A DNA stretch of 64,000 nucleotides from Silene conica (taxonomy: Eukaryota > Streptophyta > Magnoliopsida > Caryophyllales > Caryophyllaceae). The position numbers were made by a program, and so were the translations under genes. Location: assembly GCA_029255685.2 (NCBI GenBank), contig CM055314.2, positions 69,452,815 through 69,516,814 on the forward strand, read 5' to 3'. Shown here piece after piece: positions 1 to 9,811 of this stretch; the first letter of the stretch is position 1; each line of letters starts with the position of its first letter. Below the pieces are notes generated by a model. The model searched no databases and was not told the origin of the DNA. It saw nothing but the letters and a program-made list of their open reading frames with translations.

Positions 1-1202
1 GCTGAAACATCATGAATTAACCATTGTAAGCAAAACACTATGAACCTGAAAGACTATCAACCTAATCATCCTCAATGATCATAAACTCATTTAACCATAC
101 AATCCTTAATGAATTTCCACAATTAAAATCTCATCCAACACAAGCATGCATGATGAAATTCATCCAAACATATGATTTATGAACCTAATCATGCCACTAT
201 TTAATCAAACACAATTCTAGTATACTAAACATTACAATCATATAGTCATGCAAACAAAGACGATAAGTTGAGTAACCCATCATCGTTACCTTATAGCTCT
301 TCAATAAGCATGATTTTGACTCAAAGCCACTCCGGTTTGGACAACCGAACTAGCTACACATAAATAAACGAGATTAGCTAAGAGAACCGTGCCTTAAAGG
401 CCACGACCAGAGTATATTAAGGAATAATTTTGATACTTTTACTACCTAGGAAGATGGAGGGCGAGGAGAGGAAGAGAAAGGCGCAAAAATCGTCGAAAAC
501 GGATAAGAAACGAAGATTTTACGACCGTTTTACGGTTGAGGTGCACAACAACAATGGTGTTCTTGTTTTGTGTTTTTTTTGTGTGCATGGCTGAAAAAAA
601 GAAAGGAAGAAGAATGAAGAAGCCCTTGGGCAGCAAGGAACATGCTTTGCATGTTCAAGCCAAGTGTCAGAAGTTATTGCCAAGTGTCGAAACTCTTACG
701 CCAAGTGTCGAGACGGTTAAACCATGTGTCGAGAGTCTTAGGACATGTGGAAGAAGTGATTAAGGCATGTGTCTAAGTTCTTAGGCCAAGTGTAAGAGGT
801 GCTAAGTCCATGTGTCGAATTTTTTAGGCCAAGTGAAAGAGGTAGCCACGAGCGAGCATCTCGTCGGCGGATATTCTGCGACAGCCTTTCGTATTTTCGG
901 CATAATTTCCTCCACGGAACTCCGATTGAGGTGTTTTTGGTGGCGTTAGAAAGCTAAGAAAAAAAACTAAAACTTTTATTTTACAAGCAAGAGCTAAATA
1001 TGCCTTTAAAATATCTTGATATAAGCATCAAAGACACGGTAACTGTTCGCAAGATTAACGAGTATAAGTTTAAGACGAACATTTAAATATCATTGGCGAA
1101 AACGATAGATTTGAGATGGAATCTTATTTATTGTGGATCATTATTATTACTACAATAAGATTTTAATAATATATAAATACTTGGAAATTACGGGGTGTTA
1201 CA
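1..1202 (-). repeat. Element D 3' LTR (first 1202 bases, cut by window edge)
   Basis: This stretch aligns base for base in length with 32399-33600, with scattered single-base differences, and ends in GGGGTGTTACA at 1202. Read on the minus strand the LTR starts TGTAACACCCCG. It contains diverged short repeats of the form AAGTGTCGA around 655-840. Small open frames here (for example 536-763) lie wholly inside LTR sequence and are not treated as genes. Confidence 0.88.
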
Positions 1203-1217
1203 ATCACCCCACCTTTT
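1203..1217 (-). promoter_or_regulatory. Element D polypurine tract
   Basis: On the minus strand a purine-rich run (AAAAGGTGGGGTGAT) directly precedes the LTR start TGTAACACC. This is the expected position of the plus-strand primer for reverse transcription. The preceding bases, TTTCGAGGACGAAAC, are shared with element G and resemble the 3' end of plant Ty3/gypsy internal regions. Confidence 0.65.
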
Positions 1218-2635
1218 AAAAAGTTTCGTCCTCGAAACTTGAAAGCTTAAAAACGGTAAGTTGTAAAAACAAGGTTAACAACCAAATCGTTTACCAAAAT
1301 TTGATATTACAAAACTTAGATTTGTTTCAAAAATTTTGAAAATATTATCCAAAGGCACAAGTCCTCTTCAATGGAACAAGAGGGTTCTCGTTGCGCATTC
1401 AAGAGCCCGACATTCCAAATCAAGGGCTAGTCCAAAACCAAATCATTTCAAGCGTCGACAAGCGTAATACTAGTTATTAGACGTCTCCAATAACAAGTCT
1501 TTCATCAAATCAACGCTAAAACCAATCAAAATTATAAACCACTTCGAGTTTTTTTTTTTTTTTTTTATTTAAAACATGTCATTTCGAAAGTAAACTTCCA
1601 TTTTCGAAACCGTAAAAATAGGTAAGGTTGTAACAGAAATTAAAGTTTTTCAACAACAAAAGTAAGGTAACACAAATGCGGTTATAAAATATATAAATGG
1701 AAAATATTTTGAATATCACTTCAAATAAAACACACGCATGAAAGATACATCTTATCAACCAAAGATGGTTTGTTCGGATTATCTAAGAAATCAAAACACA
1801 AAAGGTCATAAGGAAGCTAACAAAAACAAGGCATCAAAACTACCTTCTTCAGGGTTAAAGACGGTACTCAACAAGAGAACAAAGAGGCAAAAACAACAAA
1901 AGAACAAAGGCATGAACAAAAGAGGTTTATGGTTAAGGAGGAAGATAACTCTTCGGATTACGGAAATCACTAACCACACAATCCATAAATGAAACATCAT
2001 CATCATCATGATTCCTTACACACCTCAGAAGGCAGCTCTTTCAACCGCAAAACTTTCAAGGCTTCCTCAACTCAATTTGGGTCACTCACTTCTAGGTCAT
2101 CCATGATACAAGGTATCCCATTACCAAAAGAACTTCACAACTCTCGATTATTACTCAACAATCAACATCCTTCATAGAGCTAGATCCAAAATTACTAACA
2201 AGGTTGTCTTCATACTCAATTAGCATATGTTACAGATCTCCAAACAAGGTGAATCACAAAAACAAGGATCTTAAACCTGAATCCATCGTACTTCCAGACC
2301 TATAAACAAAAAATCTGTTACGCTCATGCGGACAACAAAAGATATGGAAGCGGCACTCTCGGAACTGTACTTACTTTCATACATAGGACTGTGAGATAAA
2401 CATCCAAAACATCTAATCCTAAAAGCATAAACACGATATTCTTCAAACCGTAACCATTCCCAAACCTAGGACTACGAGTTAAACATCCAAAGTATTCAGT
2501 CCCAAACTGGTCAGCTCTCATTGACCCAAATGAAGAAAACATCTTTTAAACCTTGACTACCATAATTACCGTAAAGTGATCATCCCAAAAGAAAGTCTCA
2601 TAAAAGTAACAACTTTCACCCAAACGGTCTATAGG
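1218..2635 (-). other. Element D internal region, 3' part, no recognisable gene
   Basis: About 1.4 kb with no convincing coding sequence. The first 330 bases resemble 11070-11400 in element G, including a block at about 1381-1425 that is nearly identical to the block around 11220-11262, and a second block at about 1478-1500. The rest (1540-2635) contains a poly-T run at about 1551-1566 and only short open frames. It is joined to the 5' part of the internal region (28574 onwards) across element E. Confidence 0.6.
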
Positions 2636-2640
2636 TAACC
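2636..2640. repeat. Target site duplication of element E (left copy, TAACC)
   Basis: TAACC immediately precedes the LTR start TGGTGAGCC at 2641. The same five bases follow the right LTR at 28569-28573. This shows that 2641-28568 entered as one integrase-mediated insertion. Confidence 0.9.
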
Positions 2641-3998
2641 TGGTGAGCCGAAGTCGTATGCTCCCAAAAATAAGTAATAGAGTCCTAATACCTTAACGAT
2701 ATAGTAGAGGTAAGTCGGGTGTCGAATCCGCAGGGAAGACGATGTAACTAATGTGTAAAAAAATGCAGACAAAAGGTAACCAAATGGGGGTTGTGAATGA
2801 TTAGGCAACAAGAATAACAATTAAATAAAAAAGGTGAAAGACTAAAAGTAACAAAGATTCCAGATGATTTAGAAACCCGAGTCAAGGTTTGTCCACTACT
2901 AGTTAACAATTGATCGTCGACCATTAATCCCTATTTGTCCCTTGAGTATCCCGTTGTAAGACAAGAGTCTTATATGTTCCGCGGATAATATTACTCAGTT
3001 CGAAACGCGAGACTAAGCAACCTAATTAATGAATAATCTAATCCAAGCGTCTAGATTTAATTCATAAACAGCATGAATGAACAGAACATACAACAAGAAT
3101 AACGACCTTTAACACACGCGGTTATCGGTTCGAATTATATATTTATTCCCCCTTTTACCCAACTACTATGAAACGCATACAATTAATTGGATTAAAGGTT
3201 GCAACTTTATCTAACGAATTGAACAATTACGGATTCAAACATATAGAATTGCACTAGATCGAAGGATGAAATAATCAATTGGCCAAATCAATTAAACATA
3301 CAACAATCATAAATTATGAACGGAGAATAAATAATACTCAAGCATAAAATAGAGGATTAAGACGGTCTCACAATTGATAAACTTGTAGCTTCAAAATACC
3401 TTGAATCGAGAAGGGAGAATTAGTTCTTAATAGTTTGCATAAGGAATAACAAAATAAGAGTTCTTTCTTCCAAAGTAAAAGTAACTGCCAAAATAAAGTC
3501 TCCCTCCTACTTAACCTAATACCAAAAATCCTAAAAAAAAAATAAAGATAAAATAAAAATCTAAAAATCTCGCTGAAAGTTGGAAACAAAGAAATTAGAA
3601 ACCGATGCTAGCCGAGACACGGGCGACCCGCGGCCACATCCGCGACCCGCGGGAAAAATCCGCGACCAGCGGGAAAATCCGCGACCCGCGGGAGATTCTG
3701 ACGCGTTTCTTCCTTCTTCGTCTTTCCTTGCTTGAACAACGGGCTTGACCAATGGTTCGCTTCCTTCACCTGATGGGCCAAAAAGGGCAAAACCGTATGC
3801 ACCCTATCCATGATTAACGAAAACTCCAAGCCAAAAGATAGCTACACTTCATTGATCCATAATCTCTTCTAAAACTCCCAAAATAATGCCAACAACTCAA
3901 TATGGATCTTAATGCAATTATCCTTCTAACAACCCATTTATATCATGTTTATCCAACTAACTCACGCCTCTTAAACCCGTACTAAATACGGCATATCA
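2641..3998 (-). repeat. Element E 3' LTR
   Basis: A 1358-bp copy of 27211-28568 with TG...CA ends. A GC-rich block at about 3622-3693 holds four tandem copies of a word close to CCGCGACCCGC, the complement of words in E's internal region at 6664-6892. Open frames in this block (3561-3829) are artefacts of the repeat. Confidence 0.93.
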
Positions 3999-4022
3999 AA
4001 CTTCCCCACGCTTAGGCCTTTG
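3999..4022 (-). promoter_or_regulatory. Element E polypurine tract and conserved upstream motif
   Basis: On the minus strand, GCGTGGGGAAGTT abuts the 3' LTR start TGATATGCC. Just upstream is GGGGACGAGCAAAGG, which closely resembles the bases before the PPTs of element I (GGGGACAAGCAAAG) and element B (GAGGACAAGCAAAGG). This is the expected site of plus-strand priming. Confidence 0.7.
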
Positions 4023-4459
4023 CTCGTCCCCGAGCAAAACTCGGAAACAAAGACATAGTTAAGTTCAACAAAGCTCTTCAAACCCAACAAACACGACTCA
4101 CGCTATCACCAACAAGTTTTACTTTGCAAGTACAAAAGTCTACGCCCCTTATTCCTCCTACCTAGACAAGAACAAAAATTTCATGGCCTCAACAAAGATC
4201 AATCACCCAACAATCAACCCAACATGTCTGAACAAAACATAACCACATGCCATGAAATTTTTCCTAGACGCCTCTACTCCTTAGCCATCCTACTACCAAC
4301 AACCGCATCAGCAAGGTGCAACCAACAACAACGCACCGCGGTTCTCCTCACCTTAGCCACTAGTCCTACCCAAAACAACCTTCTTTGGCACCCTTCTTAT
4401 GACGCCCACCAAAAATAAAGAGAGAAAACATAGTGTGTTTTTTCCTTAGATCTCTCATT

Positions 4460-4638
4460 TTGCCTAGAGCGCCCGCCCTTGCGGGTTTTCACTCTAGCGA
4501 TGTCCTCACACTAACTCTCGTGGCACGCATCTCAATTCTTCATTTTACCCGGAGCGCCCTTTCGGGTTTTCACTCCGTCCTCGGCCACTTTTACCATTTT
4601 TTTGCCTAGGCGCCCTTTCGGGTTTTCACCTAGCCGGG
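4460..4638 (-). other. Three tandem stem-loops with GNRA-type loops in the 3' region of element E
   Basis: Three units occupy 4464-4497, 4550-4577 and 4606-4633. In the element's sense (minus) strand each has an outer stem, then TGAAAA, then an inner CCC-tetraloop-GGG, then a short GC-rich strand and the closing outer stem. The outer stems differ but still pair: CTAGAG/CTCTAG, CGGAG/CTCCG and CTAGG/CCTAG. The tetraloops are GCAA in the first unit and GAAA in the other two, all within the GNRA class. The paired changes suggest selection on RNA structure. The role is unknown; a place between the env-position ORF and the PPT would fit packaging, stability or translation control. Confidence 0.6.
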
Positions 4639-4640
4639 TA

Positions 4641-4711
4641 TTCCTTTCTCTTTTTTTTCCTTTTTTTTTTTTTTCATTTTTTTGTCTTTTTTTTTCAATT
4701 TTTTTTTTTTT
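4641..4711 (-). other. A/G-rich block in 3' region of element E
   Basis: The plus strand is almost pure pyrimidine, so the element's RNA has a run of A with scattered G. It lies about 640-710 bases from the 3' LTR edge. Elements B (56404-56505) and I (about 51629-51829) have similar purine blocks at a comparable distance from their 3' LTRs. Confidence 0.6.
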
Positions 4712-4832
4712 GATACATAAAGAAAATATGTACATTGAGTATAACTCCCTTCCCCACTCTTGAATGACACTTTGTCCTCAAATGTGTGAGAATAAGGCAA
4801 AATAAAAAGAAGAAAGGGATTACCTCAATAGC

Positions 4833-6179
4833 TCAAGAATGAGAAGGGGAAGTAGCGTCACGTGAGTGTGCCTCACGTGCCGCTTTCCTTACCAACCGGG
4901 CCTCCTTTCTAGCAGCTAGCTCGGCATAGAATTCCGAAGAAGGCTCCGCGTACTCGCCCGGGTATTTCTTCAAGTGAAACTCATTCACACAGCGGCTTAC
5001 CTCAGCACAAAAACGAGAATTGTCGACGCTCTCTTCCTGCAAATCTTCCATCTGCTCTCTCCACGCACCCCAATTCGCAAAATCTGGTGGACCAGAAGGA
5101 CCGGTCACCTCAAGAGGAGACGACCTCACTGGTGACGAACGTGGCATAGCTGGCCCGGGATTGACGAGCCCTCTATCGGATCGAAGGAAGAAATGGGCTG
5201 GGGTAGGTCCTAATGGAAGCGGTCGACCTTCTTCGCCCCTAGGTAACCGCAAGTAATATTGATGATCAGTTCCCCGGGTCCATACATAGTCGGCAAATTC
5301 AGCTACCCACACAACCATCTCACAACTCTTCATCAACTCTAGACTAACGGAAGTCTCGCCTGCTACTACATCGTCAGGATCCTCAAGGTCAAAGTGACGA
5401 GCAAGGAGAGTAACCATGCCCCCCATCGGAATATTTCCCGAAGCAGCTTTTTGGTGCTTCTCACACCCAGACAGAAAAATCTCCAGCCAGTCCGGACGGC
5501 TATGACTCTCGGGCATCATTGCCCACAAATATGTCAAATCAGTACGGGGAAGATGTGTTGGTTCACCCTTGCATAGGAATGTAGATGTCAAGACGCGATG
5601 AATGTAGCGAAGGGCCGGATGTGGAATATCAGCATTTTTCTCACCCGCCGGTCGGAATCCTGCTCCCCCCGTAATAGCCTTCCAAAAGACCGCTTGCTCT
5701 AGTGAGCTTAACTTATGGCACTCCCCGTCCGCCCTCTCATCAATCCCAAAAATCCCCCTTAACTCCTCAAAAGTCAACTCCCTCTCCTCGCCATCAAGAT
5801 GAAAAGTGATCCGAGGGGGATCATCACCTCTGTGCACGCGCAAAGTGGAGAGAAATTCTAAGGTAAACCTCCGAAAAGTGGGTGCTTGAATGGCACAGAA
5901 AGCTCCCAAACCAACCCGATCAGGCAATTCCGGTACCGCATCTCGAATCCCAAGTATGTCAGTGGCAAAGGGGTTGACAAACTTGGTAGACATTATAACT
6001 CGGTCAAACAAAATCCGCCACACTTTCTTATGCTCAGTACTCAAATTCTCACACCCCATAAAATCAACAACCGATTTCTTCAATTTCTTGTTACCCATAA
6101 CCAAAGAATAAACCAAGTATCCTCTTAGGCAAATCCTCAAACACCTTCTAGGCACTACCAAAAGCTCTTTCAATTGCAC
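4833..6179 (-). CDS. Athila-type env-position protein (ORF after integrase)
   Basis: The open frame covers 448 codons, but its first codon is GTG; the first ATG is near 6098 and gives about 421 residues. The protein resembles the family annotated as Arabidopsis retrotransposon ORF-1 (ATHILA), with a segment pairing a hydrophobic PTFRRFTLEFLSTLRV stretch with RITFHLDGEERELTFEEL. The C-terminal third is charged and rich in Arg, Glu and Ala. I see no clear signal peptide or membrane segment, so an envelope role rests on position only. It lies between integrase and the structured 3' region of element E. It has no internal stop, which is notable in an element this disrupted. A spliced subgenomic RNA would be needed to express it as in similar elements; that is inference. 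Confidence 0.75.
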   Translation of the reverse strand: MQLKELLVVPRRCLRICLRGYLVYSLVMGNKKLKKSVVDFMGCENLSTEHKKVWRILFDRVIMSTKFVNPFATDILGIRDAVPELPDRVGLGAFCAIQAPTFRRFTLEFLSTLRVHRGDDPPRITFHLDGEERELTFEELRGIFGIDERADGECHKLSSLEQAVFWKAITGGAGFRPAGEKNADIPHPALRYIHRVLTSTFLCKGEPTHLPRTDLTYLWAMMPESHSRPDWLEIFLSGCEKHQKAASGNIPMGGMVTLLARHFDLEDPDDVVAGETSVSLELMKSCEMVVWVAEFADYVWTRGTDHQYYLRLPRGEEGRPLPLGPTPAHFFLRSDRGLVNPGPAMPRSSPVRSSPLEVTGPSGPPDFANWGAWREQMEDLQEESVDNSRFCAEVSRCVNEFHLKKYPGEYAEPSSEFYAELAARKEARLVRKAAREAHSRDATSPSHS

Positions 6180-7109
6180 AATTCAATTATCCCTATACCC
6201 ACAAAGCATAAGAATAGAACAAATGCATACCATTGAACCCTTAAAACCTCCAAGCCTTCACCAACATCAACAAACTAACCCTCTCCAAGACCCCAAAAAC
6301 AACCTTAGTAAATTAAAGTTAGGTTTAGCAATGAAACAAATTCAAGGTAAACCTAGAAGGAAAGTTGAATTAAGAGAGGAACTCACCAACCATTCATAAG
6401 TTATTGGTGAAAAATGGAAACACCGTCAATTCCAATAGCAATACCGTCAATTCCAAAAGCAACCAACCCAAGTGTGACTCAAAGAGAAGAGAAAGGGGCG
6501 GCGGCGTGGTGGCGTCGGCGGCGGCACGGCGGTGGCTGGCGGCGGCACGGTGGTGGTTGTTTGGGTGGATGTAGTGAGTGTGGGAGTTGGTGGTGTTTGA
6601 AAGGATGTGTGGTGGTAGGAAGGGTTATGTGAGGGGTGATGAAAGTAAAAGAAAAAGAGAGGCGGGCGGGTCGCGGGGGTCTGCGCGGGTCGCGGTTTTG
6701 GCTGATTTTTTTTTTTTTTTTTTTTTTTCGTGTGGTCGTGTTTTTTTTTTTCAGGACAATGCGCGGGTCGCTGGGATTCCCGCGGGTCGCAAGGTAGGCT
6801 GGCCGCAGAGATTTTTTTTTTCTTTTTTCGTTTGTGGAATTGGTGCAGAGTGCTGGGCTGGCCGCGGCAGGGGGCGCGGGTCGCGGAAAATGTTGATTTC
6901 ACGTCTTTTTTTTTTGTTTTTGTTTTTGTGTAAAGCACTCTAAGACGGAGAAAAGCTTCCAACCTGAAAAAAAAAACAAAATTAGTAAAGAGAACATTGC
7001 ATTAAAAAAAAAACAAACTAAAAACATAAAAAACAACAAAAATAAAAACTCGGGTTGCCTCCCGTGAGCGCTTTTGTTTAAAGTCGTTCGCTCGACTTCG
7101 GAATGAGAG
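6180..7109 (-). other. Element E spacer between integrase and env-position ORF
   Basis: No gene is supported. On the plus strand, 6664-6892 contains about five words close to GCGGGTCGCGG, separated by T-rich runs at about 6704-6729, 6739-6752 and 6811-6825. These words are reverse complements of those in the E LTR. Long open frames here (for example 6447-6962 minus) are low-complexity Lys/Pro/Thr translations and are rejected as genes. Confidence 0.55.
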
Positions 7110-8048
7110 TTAGTCTTCATAAATTGGTTCATAGAGAGTCAAACTCTCTACCGTCTCCACTTGAAACCCCTCGTAATATGGCTTTAAACGTTGACCGTTC
7201 ACCTTCAAAACTTTGTTGGTGGCCAAACTACGTATCTCAATAGCTCCATGAAATGCCACTTCCGTAACCACATACGGTCCAACCCATCGTGACGTCAACT
7301 TACCAGGAAATAGCTTAAAGCGAGATTGAAAAAGGAGTACTTTTTGACCCACTGTGAACTCCTTTCTAGATATCATCTTGTCATGCAATAATCTCGTCTT
7401 TTCCTTATAAATAGCCGTATTCTCATACGAGTCATTTCGGATTTCTTCAAGCTCTTGTAACTCTAACTTCCGATTCTCACCTGCTCCGACCAAACTCGTA
7501 TTGAAATTCTTCACCGCCCAATAAGCTCGATGCTCGAGCTCCACTGGCAAATGACACGGTTTTCCAAACACTAACCGGTACGGAGACATACCTATAGGTG
7601 TCTTATAAGCAGTACGGTAGGCCCATAACGCATCTTCCAAGCGTTGACTCCAATCCTTACGATTGGGATTTACCGTTTTCTCTAAAATAGATTTCACCTC
7701 CCTATTCGACACCTCGGCTTGCCCATTGGTCTGTGGGTGATATGCAGTTGAGACTTTGTGAGTGACATGGTACTTCTTCAATAAAGCACCAACTATTATA
7801 TTGCAAAAATGCGTCCCACGATCACTGATTATGGCCTTTGGAAATCCAAACCTAACAAAGATGAATGACTTGATAAAATCTGCAACCACTTTAGAATCAT
7901 CAGTCTTAGTGGGTATTGCTTCTACCCACTTCGAAACATAATCGACAACAAGTAGTATGTAACTAAATCCAGAAGAATTAGGGAACGGTCCCATGAAATC
8001 AATCCCCCACACATCGAAAATTTCACAATAAATAATGGGGGTTTGAGG
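7110..8048 (-). pseudogene. Element E integrase, catalytic core and C-terminal part (separated from the rest of pol)
   Basis: The frame reads from about 8048 to a stop at 7110 and starts inside a codon run, with no real ATG. The core shows the expected catalytic acidic residues: Asp in [10 protein letters not shown], Asp in IISDRGTHF, and Glu in GQAEVSNRE about 35 residues later. It is followed by the conserved [20 protein letters not shown] and a C-terminal DNA-binding region with GPYVV. It would join DNA ends into the host genome. The zinc-binding HHCC region lies with the rest of pol at 22659 onwards, cut off by F and G. The reading frame is intact within this piece, but the protein cannot be made as a whole. 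Confidence 0.9.
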
Positions 8049-8060
8049 CCTCTGATACCA
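8049..8060 (-). promoter_or_regulatory. Primer-binding site remnant of element F (initiator Met tRNA)
   Basis: The minus strand reads TGGTATCAGAGG three bases beyond the LTR end TTACA. Eleven of twelve bases match the usual plant initiator-Met PBS. Its presence suggests F was a 5' LTR with a PBS whose internal region and 3' LTR were later lost. A chance match in E's coding sequence is less likely but possible. Confidence 0.55.
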
Positions 8061-8277
8061 CTTTGTAACACCCCCATTTATTTAAGAGCCTTTAGCAAGA
8101 CATTCTCAAATAAATAGGACTATTACCATCCCGGAAAATCCGAGGTAGTGAATAACAAGGTAAACAAACCAAAGGTAATTTATATAAATACTGATTAAAA
8201 TTGAACTTGGTATTACAACAATTACGAGTTCCAAACTTGATAAAATGAAAGTACAACTGACGATATCTAAATGTGAT

Positions 8278-8282
8278 CTAAC
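8278..8282. repeat. Target site duplication of element G array (left copy, CTAAC)
   Basis: CTAAC precedes the first LTR of the array, and the same bases follow the third LTR at 20346-20350. Only the outer ends carry it; the inner LTR junctions do not. Confidence 0.88.
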
Positions 8283-9054
8283 TGTAAAACCCCTCGCAAA
8301 AGCGGAAATATAAACACACAAAAGTACCAAAATTGCAGCGGAATTAAAACTTTTTAACATAAATAAACATGCGAGGTGTTTTAAACAAACTAACATGCGG
8401 AAGATAAAACATAAATAAGTATATAAGTACTATACAAAAGCAGCCCGGGATAGCATATCCCTACAGGCACCAAGGTATGGAAAACATAAAACTAAGGTCT
8501 AGCTAACGAATGGGTAAAATCATCGATGAAGGATCATCGCTCGCTAGCCTCAACGTAACCCCCTTGCAGAACAGCATCAAGTACCTACACACATACAACA
8601 TGTGCGCCACAGTCAGTGGGGAGTGACTAGAGCTCTCATAGCCACCTATTGTCATACAACACAGAACATGTAAACAAGTATCATACTCCAACATAAACAA
8701 TCATGTGAAGCATTTATATACATCAACATCTCGATCTCTTAACAACATGCCAATACTATGCAAGGCTCTCAACCAACTTCGGAAACTATTTGGAAGGAGA
8801 GCCGGTTTCCCTTCCGGTTACCCGTCCGGGGGGTCTTTCAATCCAAACCATTTACGAAACTGATTAAAGAGTCATCCAATGCCTTGGATGAACAATACTA
8901 TAAGCAAGGTACTAAACTCATCAATATCAACATACATATCTGACACTGTACCAACTCTAGGCAAGCAGATAACAACAGCAAGTATATAACACTGTACCCT
9001 TCCTAGGCAAGTATATACCATATCAGCAATTAGTATCCATGTGCACCAATACAC

Positions 9055-9530
9055 CTTATAAAAACAAAGGCAAACAAAAGCTGTGACCTAATCCTAATCA
9101 CAGTTTCACAACAATACACCTCAAATACAAAGGCAAACAAGACTGTAACCTAATCCAAATTACAGTCCTAACACAACATACCTCATAATCCAAAGGCAAC
9201 ACAGAACTGTAACCTAATCCAAATTACAGTCCTAACACAACATACCTCATAATCCAAAGGCAACACAGAACTGTAACCTAATCCAAATTACAGTCCTAAC
9301 ACAACATACCTCATAATCCAAAGGCAACACAGAACTGTAACCTAATCCAAATTACAGTCCTAACACAACATACCTCATAATCCAAAGGCAACACAGAACT
9401 GTAACCTAATCCAAATTACAGTCCTAACACAACATACCTCATAATCCAAAGGCAACACAGAACCGTAACCTAATCCAAATTACAGTCCTAACACATCATA
9501 ACAAAGCTATGACCTAATCCAAATCATAGT
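9055..9530. repeat. 64-bp tandem repeats with dyads in element G LTR 1
   Basis: About seven units. Central ones recur at exactly 64 bp (unit starts 9181, 9245, 9309, 9373, 9437). Each has a dyad around CCTAATCC: CTGTAA/TTACAG in most, CTGTGA/TCACAG in the first, and CTATGA/TCATAG in the last. Both arms change together between diverged units. Copies occur in the other LTRs at about 13701-14176 and 18345-18820. Confidence 0.85.
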
Positions 9531-9811
9531 CCTACACCTTCAATACTGAACATGCTCAATTCATTACTAACTATGCAACGACGTATACTTAAACCAACAC
9601 TTAATTGACCCCGGGAACTAAGATGAGGGAGAGCCGGTTTCCCTTTCGGTTGCCCGACCGGGGGGTCTCTATCCTCACTCTATTCCCGAACCCAATATAG
9701 TGCTGCCCGAACCTCGGGGACTTCAAACAAGCAGACGAAGCATACGCAAAAGGAATCAATACAATCCGACTTGAAAATCAAAAGATATGAAGCAAATACC
9801 ACAATCAGGGG

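Noticed and set aside
6447-6962. 171-codon minus-strand frame
   Set aside because: Low-complexity Lys/Thr/Pro translation of simple and GC-rich repeats, with no similarity recognised.
8049-8060. Met-tRNA-like sequences as tRNA genes
   Set aside because: Only 11-12 bases match and they abut LTR ends. They are primer-binding sites, and no tRNA cloverleaf is present.
9055-9530. Regular 64-bp direct repeats as a CRISPR-like array
   Set aside because: This is plant nuclear DNA inside an LTR. Units are contiguous without unique spacers, and the array recurs in all three LTRs.
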